Part shown: positions 1-8,013 of the stretch, one piece after another
How positions within the stretch are numbered: position 1 is the first letter of the stretch
Layout of the letters: each line of letters begins with the position of its first letter
From: Nitrospirota bacterium
GTDB lineage: Bacteria > Nitrospirota > Thermodesulfovibrionia > UBA6902
Reading direction: 5' to 3'
Assembly: GCA_016222915.1 (NCBI GenBank)
Contig: JACRQA010000026.1
Location: 1 to 38,960, forward strand
DNA length: 38,960 nucleotides
Made by a program: the position numbers and the translations under genes
The notes under the pieces: generated by a model
What the model was told of the DNA's origin: nothing
Databases searched by the model: none
The model's input: the letters and a program-made list of their open reading frames with translations, nothing else

Positions 1-1470
1 GTGTCAGAAGCGTCTAATCTCCTTCAGGTGCAGGACAAGTTATTGATGAGCGTCCCGGAAGTGGCACAGGTATTCGGCAAGGCAGGAAGGGCGGAGACAG
101 CGACGGACCCTGCGCCGCTTGAGATGTTTGAGACCGTGGTCAATCTCAAACCCGAATCAGAGTGGCGGGAAGGCATGGACATGGTCAAGCTCAAGAACGA
201 GATAAATGACACGCTGAGCATACCGGGGGTCTCCAATTCCATAACCATGCCCATCAAGGCGCGGATCGACATGAACGCTACCGGAATAAAAACAAATGTC
301 GGAGTCAAGGTCATCGGCCCGCATCTTGAAGAGATAGAAAGGATTTCAAGGGAAGTCGAAGATGCTATCAAAAAAATACCCGGGACCAGAAGCGCATACG
401 CCGAAAGGGTGACGACAGGATACTTTCTCGATATCAAACCCAGACGCGAGGCGATAGCGCGTTACGGCCTTACAATGGAAGACGTCCTGGATACGGCAGA
501 AGCCGCAATTGGGGGAATGAACGTTACTACCACGGTTGAAGGCAGGGAGCGTTATACAGTAAACATCCGTTATCCACGAGAATTAAGGAACGATGTTGAA
601 AAGATAAAAAGGATACTTATTCCAGTTATGGGTCAAGGGCCAAGATCCAGGGGGCAAGGGGGCGAGGGAATGGGTCCTTCTTCAACTCTCAACTCTCAAC
701 TCTCAACTCCTAACTCTTTACAAGTCCCTCTCGGCGAGCTTGCCGAAATCAATCTCACTAAAGGGCCTACGGCCATCAGGAGCGAAGAGGGTCTTCTTAC
801 TAATTATGTATTCGTGGATTATTCGGGCAGTGACCTTGGAGGCTATGTGGAAACCGCCAGGGAAAAGGTCTCGTCTGCAGTAAAACTGCCGGCAGGCTAC
901 AGGCTCGTATGGAGCGGCGAATATGAATATCTCATCAAGATGCAGGAAAGGCTGAAGCTGGTCATCCCTCTGACTCTCCTGATAATATTCGTGCTTTTAT
1001 ATTTGAATACAAAATCGGTGATCAAGACAGTGATCGTGCTTTTGGCTGTCCCGTTTTCACTAGTCGGCTCCTTCTGGCTCCTGCATATCCTTAATTACAA
1101 CATGAGCATAGCAGTCTGGGTCGGTATTATAGCCCTTGCCGGTCTGGACGCGGAAACAGGCGTTGTGATGCTTCTGTATCTCGATCTGGCTTATGAGCAG
1201 TGGAAAAAAGAAGGAAGAATGAACAACCCCGAAGACCTCAAAGACGCCATCATGCACGGCGCAGTAAAGAGGATAAGACCAAAACTCATGACCGTAAGCG
1301 TGATCCTCGCCGGTCTTGTCCCGATCATGTTCAGCTCCGGCGCAGGCTCCGATGTCATGAAGCGCATAGCAGCGCCGATGATCGGCGGTGTCATCACTTC
1401 AGAGATACTTGAGCTGACTATCTATCCTGCGATTTATATGCTGTGGAAGGGGAGAAAGTTCAGGAAGTAG
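1..1470 (+). CDS. cusA: CusA/CzcA-type heavy-metal RND efflux pump, C-terminal part (5' partial)
   Basis: This is the C-terminal half of an inner-membrane RND proton antiporter that exports metal ions through a CusB-CusC-type tripartite complex. Family members are about 1,040 residues; only 489 are present, so the gene begins outside the window and the GTG at base 1 is not its real start. Visible are the periplasmic porter/docking part (residues 1-300) and the membrane bundle from about 318. The stretch GIIALAGLDAETGVVMLLYL is typical of the HME (heavy-metal) subgroup, and ETGVVM points towards the Cu/Ag (CusA) branch. Residues about 211-240 (GQGPRSRGQGG onwards) are a low-complexity insertion encoded by heptamer DNA repeats; relatives run directly from the ILIP strand into the VPLGELA loop. 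The gene is convergent with aroKB, 52 bases away. The RND family is certain; the metal is inferred. Confidence 0.9.
   Translation: MSEASNLLQVQDKLLMSVPEVAQVFGKAGRAETATDPAPLEMFETVVNLKPESEWREGMDMVKLKNEINDTLSIPGVSNSITMPIKARIDMNATGIKTNVGVKVIGPHLEEIERISREVEDAIKKIPGTRSAYAERVTTGYFLDIKPRREAIARYGLTMEDVLDTAEAAIGGMNVTTTVEGRERYTVNIRYPRELRNDVEKIKRILIPVMGQGPRSRGQGGEGMGPSSTLNSQLSTPNSLQVPLGELAEINLTKGPTAIRSEEGLLTNYVFVDYSGSDLGGYVETAREKVSSAVKLPAGYRLVWSGEYEYLIKMQERLKLVIPLTLLIIFVLLYLNTKSVIKTVIVLLAVPFSLVGSFWLLHILNYNMSIAVWVGIIALAGLDAETGVVMLLYLDLAYEQWKKEGRMNNPEDLKDAIMHGAVKRIRPKLMTVSVILAGLVPIMFSSGAGSDVMKRIAAPMIGGVITSEILELTIYPAIYMLWKGRKFRK
631..716. repeat. Two back-to-back heptamer arrays inserted in the cusA reading frame
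   Basis: Bases 631-665 read as degenerate 7-mers (GGTCAAG, GGCCAAG, ATCCAGG, GGGCAAG, GGGGCGA). Bases 682-716 are five 7-mers: TCAACTC four times, then CTAACTC. Together they add about 30 low-complexity residues to a surface loop of the pump without breaking the frame. The 7-base period matches arrays inside aroC and in two intergenic spacers of this window. Confidence 0.75.
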
Positions 1471-1501
1471 TGGTGCCCCTATGTGGTTGTTGCCCTTGAT
1501 T

Positions 1502-1522
1502 GGGCAGGACATGGTCCTGCCC
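1502..1522. repeat. GC-rich palindrome of the CGTAGGGGCA family between convergent cusA and aroKB
   Basis: GGGCAGGAC (1502-1510), loop ATG, GTCCTGCCC (1514-1522) form a perfect 9-bp stem. On the minus strand the element starts CGTAGGGGCAGGAC, so its TAG (1523-1525) is the aroKB stop codon. The same CGTAGGGGCA opening occurs in the palindrome inside aroC at 3562-3585, so both belong to one dispersed family. A fragment of the same motif (CATAGGGGCACCAC on the minus strand) lies near 1471-1484. The stem could act as a bidirectional terminator, but there is no U-run. Confidence 0.65.
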
Positions 1523-3097
1523 CTACGACAGCACTTCTCTGATCAGCCCCCTGTCAACGTCTTCTTCGATCCTGACCTTGCCTATGGATTCGGGAAGAAT
1601 AAACCTGAGCTTGCCGGCTTTGGCTTTCTTGTCGACTTCCATTGCGCTTATCATTTCTGAAACATTCAGATCATCCGGGACCCGGCTGGGGAGGTTATAC
1701 ATCTCAACAAGCTTCCTTAAACGGATGGCTTCGTCTTTTTGGAATATTTTCATCCGCACCGCGAGGTCTGCTGCCGCGCACATGCCTATAGCGATGGCCT
1801 CACCGTGAAGATATCTTTTGTACCCGGTGACTGTTTCAATGGCGTGCCCGATCGTATGCCCGAAATTTAATATAGCTCTCAGACCGCCTTCTCTTTCGTC
1901 CCTCGACACAACGTCTGCCTTGATTTCACAGGACCGTCTGATTATATTGATAAGACCGTCGCCAAGGGAAAGGATATTCTCCATGTTTGTTTCCAGGTCA
2001 TCAAAGAGCTTTCCGTCTGCGATGACCCCGTACTTTATTATCTCCGCCATTCCAGCGTAAAACTCTCTTTTCGGGAGGGTCCTCAATATGTCGATATCTA
2101 TAAGCACGAGAGACGGCTGGTAAAAGGCGCCGATCATGTTTTTTCCCAGAGGATGGTTAACGCCGGTCTTGCCGCCTACGGAACTGTCCACCTGCGCAAG
2201 AAGTGTGGTAGGCACCTGCATATACCTGATGCCACGCATGTAAGTTGAAGCTATAAATCCTGTGATGTCCCCGACCACACCTCCTCCAAATGCGATCAAT
2301 AAAGAGTCCCTGTCAAACCTGGCCTTAAGAAGCTTGCTGTGTATGTAATAAATCCACAGCAGGTCCTTATATTCTTCGCCGTCAGGGATTAGAATGATCT
2401 CAGGAACGATATGATACTGCCTGAGCGGGCCGAAGAGCAGGTCCTTGTAGAGAGGGAATATCGTTGTATTGCTGATTATGGCGATCTTTGAAGGGCGGAA
2501 TTTTTTTATTCTGAGCCCCAGCTTCGGCAGGACCTTACTCCCGATGACGATATTGTAGCTCCTCTCATTCAGGTCCACTGCAACGCCCGGATGATCAAGA
2601 CCGAGCCTGTCGATGATCTCATTGGCCGATTCCCGGGGGGTTATATAATTGGTGTCTATGGAGGTGTCTGCCTGTTCGTAGAGTTTTATGCGCGCTGAAA
2701 GCAGATTATTGATTTCCTGCAAAGGCTCTTCGACATCAAGGAGCGGTCTCTTTCCGCCTTCAGTCATTACCCTCTTAAGGATTATCTCCGGCTCGGCCTT
2801 CAGCCATACGATGATCCCGTTTCTCCCGAGGTTCTCCACATTTTTCCTGTTCTTGATGACACCGCCGCCTGTCGCAATCACGACGTTGCGCATCATCGAT
2901 ACTTCTTTGACAGTGTCCTGTTCGAGTTTACGGAAATGGTCCTCGCCCTTTTCCTTGAAGATAAGTGAAACAGGCTTTCCTTCCTTTTCTTCAATCAGCT
3001 TGTCCGTGTCCACAAACTGATAACCGAGCATTCTGCTCAGCTCCTTGCCGACAGAAGTCTTGCCTGTGCCCATAAAGCCTGTGAGAACTATTTTCAT
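1523..3097 (-). CDS. aroKB: Bifunctional shikimate kinase / 3-dehydroquinate synthase (AroK-AroB fusion)
   Basis: This 524-residue cytoplasmic enzyme joins two shikimate-pathway steps. Residues 1-170 are shikimate kinase: P-loop GFMGTGKTS at 7-15, the shikimate-binding VDTDK near 30, TGGGV near 77 and the lid with RPLL. Residues about 175-524 are NAD- and zinc-dependent 3-dehydroquinate synthase: GGGVVGDITGF, VPTTLLAQVDSSVGGKTGVN, and the zinc-ligand regions AEIIKYG, FGHTIGHA and LHGEAIAIGM. Fusions of these domains are known in some bacteria. The two steps are not consecutive (AroB is step 2, AroK step 5). The ATG at 3097 has GGAG 8 bases upstream; that GGAG lies inside a heptamer-repeat array, so the repeat appears to supply the ribosome-binding site. 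It is probably co-transcribed with aroC, whose end lies 134 bases upstream. Confidence 0.95.
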   Translation of the reverse strand: MKIVLTGFMGTGKTSVGKELSRMLGYQFVDTDKLIEEKEGKPVSLIFKEKGEDHFRKLEQDTVKEVSMMRNVVIATGGGVIKNRKNVENLGRNGIIVWLKAEPEIILKRVMTEGGKRPLLDVEEPLQEINNLLSARIKLYEQADTSIDTNYITPRESANEIIDRLGLDHPGVAVDLNERSYNIVIGSKVLPKLGLRIKKFRPSKIAIISNTTIFPLYKDLLFGPLRQYHIVPEIILIPDGEEYKDLLWIYYIHSKLLKARFDRDSLLIAFGGGVVGDITGFIASTYMRGIRYMQVPTTLLAQVDSSVGGKTGVNHPLGKNMIGAFYQPSLVLIDIDILRTLPKREFYAGMAEIIKYGVIADGKLFDDLETNMENILSLGDGLINIIRRSCEIKADVVSRDEREGGLRAILNFGHTIGHAIETVTGYKRYLHGEAIAIGMCAAADLAVRMKIFQKDEAIRLRKLVEMYNLPSRVPDDLNVSEMISAMEVDKKAKAGKLRFILPESIGKVRIEEDVDRGLIREVLS

Positions 3098-3231
3098 AAT
3101 TCAAACTCCAAATTACAACCATCAAATTACAAATAATATTCAAATTACAATCTCCAAATATAAACTACTATTGGAATTTTGATAATTGTAATTTATTTGT
3201 TATTTGGGATTTGTGTTTTGGTATTTATTCT
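3098..3231. repeat. AT-rich heptamer-repeat spacer between aroC and aroKB
   Basis: Nearly the whole spacer is 7-base units. From 3098 they read AATTCAA, ACTCCAA, ATTACAA, CCATCAA, ATTACAA and so on. The aroC-proximal side has the same kind of unit in the other orientation (on the minus strand AAATACC, AAATCCC, AAATAAC, AAATAAA), making the spacer a loose inverted repeat. It resembles the spacer at 26641-26686. It holds no gene. Confidence 0.7.
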
Positions 3232-4461
3232 TTAAAATTCCCTTATCTGTTTAAGATACCCAGAATAGTTCCTCTTGATCTCTTCTATGCTGTCACCACC
3301 GAACTTATCGAGGAAACAGTCCGCAATTACCAGCGCCGTGACCGCTTCGCCGATGACTGATGCTGCCGGGACCGCGCACGTGTCCGATCTTTCATAGGCG
3401 GCCAGGAACTTCTTCTTTGTATTTATGTCGATTGAAGAAAGAGGGGTCTTCAGGGTCGGAATGGGTTTCATCGCAGCCCTCAAAATAATCGGCATGCCAT
3501 TGCTCATTCCGCCTTCAATCCCTCCGGCATTATTGGTCTTCCTGTAGAAGCCGCCGGATACAGGGGCACGGCCCGCCGTGCCCCTACGATAATAAATCTC
3601 ATCCATCACTTCTGAACCGAAGCTCCGTGCCATTTCAAATCCCATTCCGACCTCAACACCCTTGATAGCCTGGATGCCCATGATCGCGTATGAAAGTTTA
3701 GCCTCAAGTTTCCGGTCCCATTGGCTGTAGGAGCCAAGTCCGGCCGGCACTCCCAGGACAGCGACTTCAAATACGCCGCCGAGGGTGTCCCCTTTTTTGA
3801 TTGCGGCCTTAATTTTCGTGATCATTTTGTCTTCAGCTTTTAGATCAGGGCATCTTACCTGAGATGCTTCCGCTTTGTTGAAAAGCGAAAGCAAGTTGTT
3901 CCCTGACCCTTGACCCTTGACCCCTGACCCCTGTCTTCTAATTCCGCCGATTTCAGTTACATAGCTGATGACCCGAATATCAAATTCAGAGAGAAACTTC
4001 TTGGCTACCGCTCCAGCCGCTACCCTTGAGGCCGTCTCACGCGCGCTTGAACGTTCAAGTACATTTCTTAAATCCCTGTGACTGTATTTCAGTGCGCCTG
4101 TCAGGTCTGCATGCCCTGGGCGGGGACGGGTGACCACCCCCCCTAACCCCCCCTTATTAAGGGGGGGAGAAGGGAGGATATCGGGATTCATTATTGTTTC
4201 CCAGTTGGCCCAGTCCTTGTTTTCAATCATAAGTGAAATAGGAGAGCCGAGGGTCTTTCCGTGGCGTACCCCGGAGAGTATCTGTGCGCGGTCAGACTCT
4301 ATCTTCATGCGGCCTCCCCTGCCGAAACCCTTCTGTCTCCTTGCGAGGTCTTTGTTAATGTCATTTGCAGACAAGGCAAGGTTTGACGGGACCCCGTCGA
4401 TAATGCAGGTCAGGGCCCGGCCGTGTGATTCACCTGCTGTAAGACATCTCAGCTTGGGCAT
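3232..4461 (-). CDS. aroC: Chorismate synthase with three repeat-derived insertions
   Basis: AroC converts 5-enolpyruvylshikimate-3-phosphate to chorismate using reduced FMN. The family core is clear: LTAGESHG near the N-terminus, [62 protein letters not shown] and the late [11 protein letters not shown] block. I prefer the ATG at 4461 ([14 protein letters not shown]), which matches the family; an ATG at 4476 would add five residues. The protein is about 409 residues, against roughly 360-390 for relatives. The excess lies in three short insertions, each encoded by a different DNA repeat: [13 protein letters not shown] before [19 protein letters not shown] after GGI; and [12 protein letters not shown] before the KTNNAGG segment. 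All three keep the frame and sit between conserved blocks, probably in surface loops, so the enzyme is likely active. It is the first gene of an aroC-aroKB unit. Confidence 0.95.
   Translation of the reverse strand: MPKLRCLTAGESHGRALTCIIDGVPSNLALSANDINKDLARRQKGFGRGGRMKIESDRAQILSGVRHGKTLGSPISLMIENKDWANWETIMNPDILPSPPLNKGGLGGVVTRPRPGHADLTGALKYSHRDLRNVLERSSARETASRVAAGAVAKKFLSEFDIRVISYVTEIGGIRRQGSGVKGQGSGNNLLSLFNKAEASQVRCPDLKAEDKMITKIKAAIKKGDTLGGVFEVAVLGVPAGLGSYSQWDRKLEAKLSYAIMGIQAIKGVEVGMGFEMARSFGSEVMDEIYYRRGTAGRAPVSGGFYRKTNNAGGIEGGMSNGMPIILRAAMKPIPTLKTPLSSIDINTKKKFLAAYERSDTCAVPAASVIGEAVTALVIADCFLDKFGGDSIEEIKRNYSGYLKQIREF
3562..3585. repeat. CGTAGGGGCA-family palindrome inside aroC
   Basis: AGGGGCACGGC (3562-3572), CC, GCCGTGCCCCT (3575-3585) are perfect 11-bp arms. 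It encodes part of the [12 protein letters not shown] insertion in AroC. Read on the minus strand it starts CGTAGGGGCA, like the element next to the aroKB stop codon. Confidence 0.8.
3901..3935. repeat. Heptamer array inside aroC
   Basis: There are five consecutive 7-mers: CCCTGAC, CCTTGAC, CCTTGAC, CCCTGAC, CCCTGTC. It encodes the glycine-rich [10 protein letters not shown] loop of AroC. The 7-base period is shared with the cusA arrays. Confidence 0.8.
4147..4167. repeat. C7-TTATTAA-G7 palindrome inside aroC
   Basis: Seven C, TTATTAA, seven G form a 9-bp stem with a 3-base loop. It encodes the [12 protein letters not shown] insertion. The peptide [10 protein letters not shown] is known as the translation of a dispersed palindromic repeat in many bacterial genomes. 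Confidence 0.8.
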
Positions 4462-4495
4462 GTCTATACAGTCCATTCTGAATTTAGCATTAACT

Positions 4496-4524
4496 ATGTT
4501 ATTAAAATTGAAATGTAATGTAAA
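4496..4524 (-). promoter_or_regulatory. Candidate sigma70 promoter for aroC-aroKB
   Basis: On the minus strand TTTACA (4519-4524) and TAACAT (4496-4501) are separated by 17 bases. It lies between the terminator of the preceding operon and the aroC start. The -35 matches 5/6 and the -10 matches 4/6 of the consensus, so the call is tentative. Confidence 0.4.
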
Positions 4525-4555
4525 GCGGAATCGAGGATGACCTTTTACGGAAGAT

Positions 4556-4586
4556 AAAAAACGGGACCAGGTGTAACCTGATCCCG
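4556..4586 (-). terminator. Rho-independent terminator of the pilMNOPQ-lipoprotein operon
   Basis: On the minus strand CGGGATCAGGT, loop TAC, ACCTGGTCCCG form an 11-bp stem with one G-T pair, followed directly by TTTTTT (4561-4556). It lies about 30 bases past the stop codon of the second lipoprotein gene. Confidence 0.85.
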
Positions 4587-4614
4587 CTATATATACAGCT
4601 TAAAACTTATTTAC

Positions 4615-6492
4615 TCAAGGAATAATCTGGCCTGAGGCGGTTGCAAAGTATTTAACTCCCTTCCATGTAACTTCAACTACAATGATGGCAGGACCAGTTT
4701 GACCTATACCAGATACATTAACAGGAAATCTGATAGGTCCTGACGATAAACCATCTGCTATCGGGCTTGGAACAAAGGCCGTTAACGTTCCACCACTCCC
4801 CGTTTTAGTTACAGTGATGGTTGTGCCGCCAATAGGCGCATTGAGGTTCACATCAGCAATTATAATTTCAAAATCCAAGGATCCTCCAAGAGGTACGGCA
4901 AAAGTACTCGATGGTTTTGTCCCTAAACAATCAGCATCTGTTGCATCACAAACTATATCAACATATACAGGATTGCCGGTAAACATCACGTCTTGCCTTT
5001 GGTAAATCATCTTGCTGGTCTGCCTGGCCGCGCAAACATACGCAGGGTTTGCATTGGGCCCGTCCCAGCATCCATTTGGGACATTGTATTGACCATCGTT
5101 GTTTGCGTCAATAAATATCTCAAAGGGATCAGTGCTCGCTACCGTATATGGAGTTTCAGTTACCGCATTATAGCAAAATGCATTCGTACCGTCATTTCTG
5201 CACCCGTCGCCATTTTTATCATAAAATGGCTCATCCATATCTTCAAAATCCTCTCCGGGGTCATATATGCCATTGGCATTTGCATCGTCATATGCTTCCT
5301 CACCCATGACAGTAGCAAATACCGTTGAACGGCCGTCTCTTGGATGATAAGTTGTGGATATGCCGAAGGTAGAAAGTACCTGAGCCCGCAGAGTTGTCTC
5401 GCTTGCAATTTCAGCAATGTCGGCAGGCATCGGGTTCTGGGTCCTGAGAATTACCGAGGTCGCTCCGTTTGCGTTTACAGCACCGTTTGCATCTATAGCG
5501 CCGGCTTCTGTGTAAAAAGAAATAGAGGTCCCTTGAAGGACATTGTAATTTCCAAACCTGTCTGCAACAAATGCAGAAATTGTTGACTGATCATTTACAT
5601 AGCCCATGCTTCCCCTGTCAGTATATCCTGCAAGATTGAATAAAGTCGTAGAAATGGAGAAGTGCGCTGCTGAAGGGACACCACCACCTATAGACATTAC
5701 CGCTGAAGAAGATGATATGGTCACTGCCGGGGGTCCTGCAAGTGTCACTGTCGCAACAATAGTAACTGTCCCTGCAATGGTCCCACTATGGAGAAATACC
5801 GAGGCTTCACCATCAACGGTTGATACAGTTTCAGTCGTTGGGGTACCATCGTCCCGCGTGCCGATATATTCTCCACCGTTATCGGGTGTTCTTCCGCCGC
5901 CGGGCCCACTCATGACTAAGGCAACTGATATACCGTCCACAACAGGATCGCCGTTTATGTCCGTCACAACGAATTTGACCAGAGAAGTCTCTGTCTGGCC
6001 GAATCCCCGGAGTCCAATTGCCTGCGGTGTGGCAGCATCAAACACGATACTGCCGGATAAAGGCGCTTCAACGGTTACGGAAGCTATACTGGTAACAGAC
6101 CCGGCTTTCACCGTTACTGTAGCCGTACCCTGAGTCGAGCTTTGTGTATTTAATGTGGCAGTAGCAACTCCGTTTGATACAGTGGCAGCGGATGCGATGC
6201 TGCCATTATTGGTCGAAAAAACAACCTGTGTTCCATCGGATACATTTACTCCATTGCTGTCCTTGACAGTTGCAGAAACACTAACCGTCCCACCGATTGT
6301 AACAGTAGCCGGGGTAGTTGTAAGGGTTATTGTGGCCGGCACAGTTGCACCGCCATCTGTTTCCGACAATCCACTTGGTGTTGTGTCGTTACCACCATGC
6401 GCTGGAAGGTCGCTGCCTCCTCCCCCCCCGCTACCCCCACACGTATATGTTAATAACACAACTAATAATAATAAGTATTTATGAATTGACAT
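4615..6492 (-). CDS. Secreted lipoprotein with bacterial Ig-like (Big) domains and Ca-binding-like loops
   Basis: I do not recognise a named gene. The product starts MSIHKYLLLLVVLLTYTCGG, a lipoprotein signal with the acylated Cys followed by a Gly/Ser linker. From about residue 50 come Big_1/Big_2-like repeats with the usual SVSATVKDSNG and GVATATLNT patterns; at least three such segments can be seen up to about residue 380. A central region has acidic loops (DDANANGIYDPGEDFED, DKNGDGCRNDG, DANNDGQYN) of the EF-hand/dockerin type. A final Ig-like segment closes the protein. The ATG at 6492 is chosen because GGGGAGG sits 6 bases upstream; an ATG at 6507 overlaps that site. It is the last gene of the pil operon. 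Envelope-anchored adhesin or pilus-accessory function is only inferred. Confidence 0.8.
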   Translation of the reverse strand: MSIHKYLLLLVVLLTYTCGGSGGGGGSDLPAHGGNDTTPSGLSETDGGATVPATITLTTTPATVTIGGTVSVSATVKDSNGVNVSDGTQVVFSTNNGSIASAATVSNGVATATLNTQSSTQGTATVTVKAGSVTSIASVTVEAPLSGSIVFDAATPQAIGLRGFGQTETSLVKFVVTDINGDPVVDGISVALVMSGPGGGRTPDNGGEYIGTRDDGTPTTETVSTVDGEASVFLHSGTIAGTVTIVATVTLAGPPAVTISSSSAVMSIGGGVPSAAHFSISTTLFNLAGYTDRGSMGYVNDQSTISAFVADRFGNYNVLQGTSISFYTEAGAIDANGAVNANGATSVILRTQNPMPADIAEIASETTLRAQVLSTFGISTTYHPRDGRSTVFATVMGEEAYDDANANGIYDPGEDFEDMDEPFYDKNGDGCRNDGTNAFCYNAVTETPYTVASTDPFEIFIDANNDGQYNVPNGCWDGPNANPAYVCAARQTSKMIYQRQDVMFTGNPVYVDIVCDATDADCLGTKPSSTFAVPLGGSLDFEIIIADVNLNAPIGGTTITVTKTGSGGTLTAFVPSPIADGLSSGPIRFPVNVSGIGQTGPAIIVVEVTWKGVKYFATASGQIIP

Positions 6493-6506
6493 TAAACGCC
6501 TCCCCA

Positions 6507-6992
6507 TTATTCCGTCTTGACTTCAAATGTTGCTGTTCCGGGTTCGGCTGCCCCGGAGACGACCATTAAATTACCCGTATATGCAACCTCACCTCTTTGA
6601 TATCTGATTTTTAGATAAAAAGTGCCGTTGTCATCTGTTGTTGCAGTCATAGGATTATCTTTAGGAGTGTCGCCATCAAAGAACTGAACTAGCCCCGCCT
6701 CACTCGGTATGGCCCATGGATATGTAATATTTAACTTTATACAGTCAAGAGGTATTCCATCGCTGTTTTTGACCGAAATCGAAAAAAAGTATGTATCCCA
6801 TGCTGTACCGGTAGTACCATCAATTATTGATTCAGTTGCGGGACTGACAGTGATTGTGGCGTCCTCTGGAGCAGAAGACCCGTCACCGCAGCTTAGTAAA
6901 CCTCCGCTACTGCCGTTGCCCCCCCCTCCACAGCCTGTAATTATAAATAAAAGGCCGACCAGCGCCAGGGACATAATATATTTTCTTAGCAT
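6507..6992 (-). CDS. Small lipoprotein with one Ig-like domain
   Basis: This is a 161-residue protein of unknown specific function. The N-terminus MLRKYIMSLALVGLLFIITGC is a lipoprotein signal (lipobox ITGC), followed by GGGGNGSSGG. The rest looks like a single Ig-like beta-sandwich (ATITVSPATES near the start, GTFYLKIRYQRG, GTATFEVKTE at the end). The ATG at 6992 has GGGAGGAG a few bases upstream; an ATG at 7004 lies inside that site. It follows pilQ by about 130 bases. Its stop is 14 bases from the next lipoprotein's start, and the Gly-rich tether is shared, so the two probably act together at the outer membrane. Confidence 0.8.
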   Translation of the reverse strand: MLRKYIMSLALVGLLFIITGCGGGGNGSSGGLLSCGDGSSAPEDATITVSPATESIIDGTTGTAWDTYFFSISVKNSDGIPLDCIKLNITYPWAIPSEAGLVQFFDGDTPKDNPMTATTDDNGTFYLKIRYQRGEVAYTGNLMVVSGAAEPGTATFEVKTE

Positions 6993-7125
6993 TACTCCTC
7001 CCATATTACCTGTCAGTGTTAAATATCTTCTCCTTGGTTATTACCGCCGGACCGCATTATTAATTCAGGCTGTAATAATCCATCGGCGTATTTTCGACAG
7101 AACTTTAATGACTCTTTTTTCAACA

Positions 7126-8013
7126 TTACTTAACGATCCTTGGCGTAATAAAAACCAGTATTTCAGTCGTCACATCTGTATCAAGCTCTTTTTTGAAAAG
7201 CCATCCCAGAATGGGTATATCCCCAAGTCCCGGGACCGCGTTTTCACTGGTTGTAGCATTCTTTTTATAAATGCCGCCAAGGGCCAAGGTATCTCCGTCA
7301 TTGATCAAGACCTGCGTTTCAACCTCATTCGTATCAATAGTAGGCACCTGACTGGTGCCGGACGTACGTGAGAAATCCGCCTCATTTTTCTTGACCTCAA
7401 GTTTCATCAGAATGGTCCCTTCAGGAGTGATATGGGGAACAACTATGAGTTCCAGCGCGGCATCGACAAATTCAGTTTTAGTGCCTTCCTGAGAGATTGT
7501 TTCGTAAGGTATTTTCTTGCCCTGCCTGATAACGGCCTTCTGGTTGTCCATAGTCACGATTCGCGGGCTTGATATGACCTTGCCCTGACCTGTGCTTTCA
7601 GCAGCGGAAAGCTGTATATCCAGTGCCCTCAGGGCATTAGCGCTTATATAACCTATTCCTAGTGATCCCCCGGCGCCGGCGCCCACTGCAGCAGGCAGGT
7701 TAACTGCCAGAGGTTTGCCTGTGAATTCTCCAAGGCCTTCGGAGATAAGCGTACCGCCGATCTGGGTCTGGGGAGTCGGTTTTACAACAGCCCCCCACTG
7801 AATGCCAAGTTCTTTTGAAATATTGTCCGTTACTTCAACTATCCTGGCGTTAATGCTCACCTGCGGGGTCGGGTTATCAAGCGCGGTTATTATTTTTTCA
7901 TAATCTTCATGTTTCTGATCAACGTCTCTAATGATAATAGAGGTAGTTCTTTCATCAACACTGATGAACCCCCTGTTGGTCAGTATCTTGGCGTCTTTAA
8001 TGGTCTGCATCAT
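7126..8013 (-). CDS. pilQ: PilQ C-terminal part: late N1 and secretin domains (fragment of disrupted pilQ)
   Basis: The 295 residues carry the C-terminal half of the type IV pilus secretin, the outer-membrane ring through which the pilus passes. Residues 1-45 are the end of the N1 domain (TNRGFISVDERTTSIIIRDV). Then come PQVSINARIVEV, the VISSPRIVTMDNQKA gate region, VPHITPEGTILMKLEV, and the closing secretin signature LINDGDTLALGGI with VPGLGDIPILGWLF. The ORF opens at ATG ATG overlapping the TGA of the upstream fragment, with no Shine-Dalgarno. About 50 residues expected between the N0 and N1 domains are absent. The simplest reading is one gene with an out-of-frame internal deletion; translational coupling through the ATGA overlap could still make this fragment, but it would have no signal peptide. 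Confidence 0.85.
   Translation of the reverse strand: MMQTIKDAKILTNRGFISVDERTTSIIIRDVDQKHEDYEKIITALDNPTPQVSINARIVEVTDNISKELGIQWGAVVKPTPQTQIGGTLISEGLGEFTGKPLAVNLPAAVGAGAGGSLGIGYISANALRALDIQLSAAESTGQGKVISSPRIVTMDNQKAVIRQGKKIPYETISQEGTKTEFVDAALELIVVPHITPEGTILMKLEVKKNEADFSRTSGTSQVPTIDTNEVETQVLINDGDTLALGGIYKKNATTSENAVPGLGDIPILGWLFKKELDTDVTTEILVFITPRIVK

Noticed and set aside
1-3. GTG at base 1 as the start of the RND gene
   Set aside because: The protein lacks the first half of the family, so the codon is internal.
3098-3231. Possible CRISPR-like array
   Set aside because: Units are 7 bases with no spacers and no cas genes nearby; these are short tandem repeats.
6993-7004. Upstream ATG starts for the two lipoproteins (7004 and 6507)
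   Set aside because: Each lies within or upstream of the strong GGAGG site that serves the next ATG, and the shorter forms give standard lipoprotein signals.
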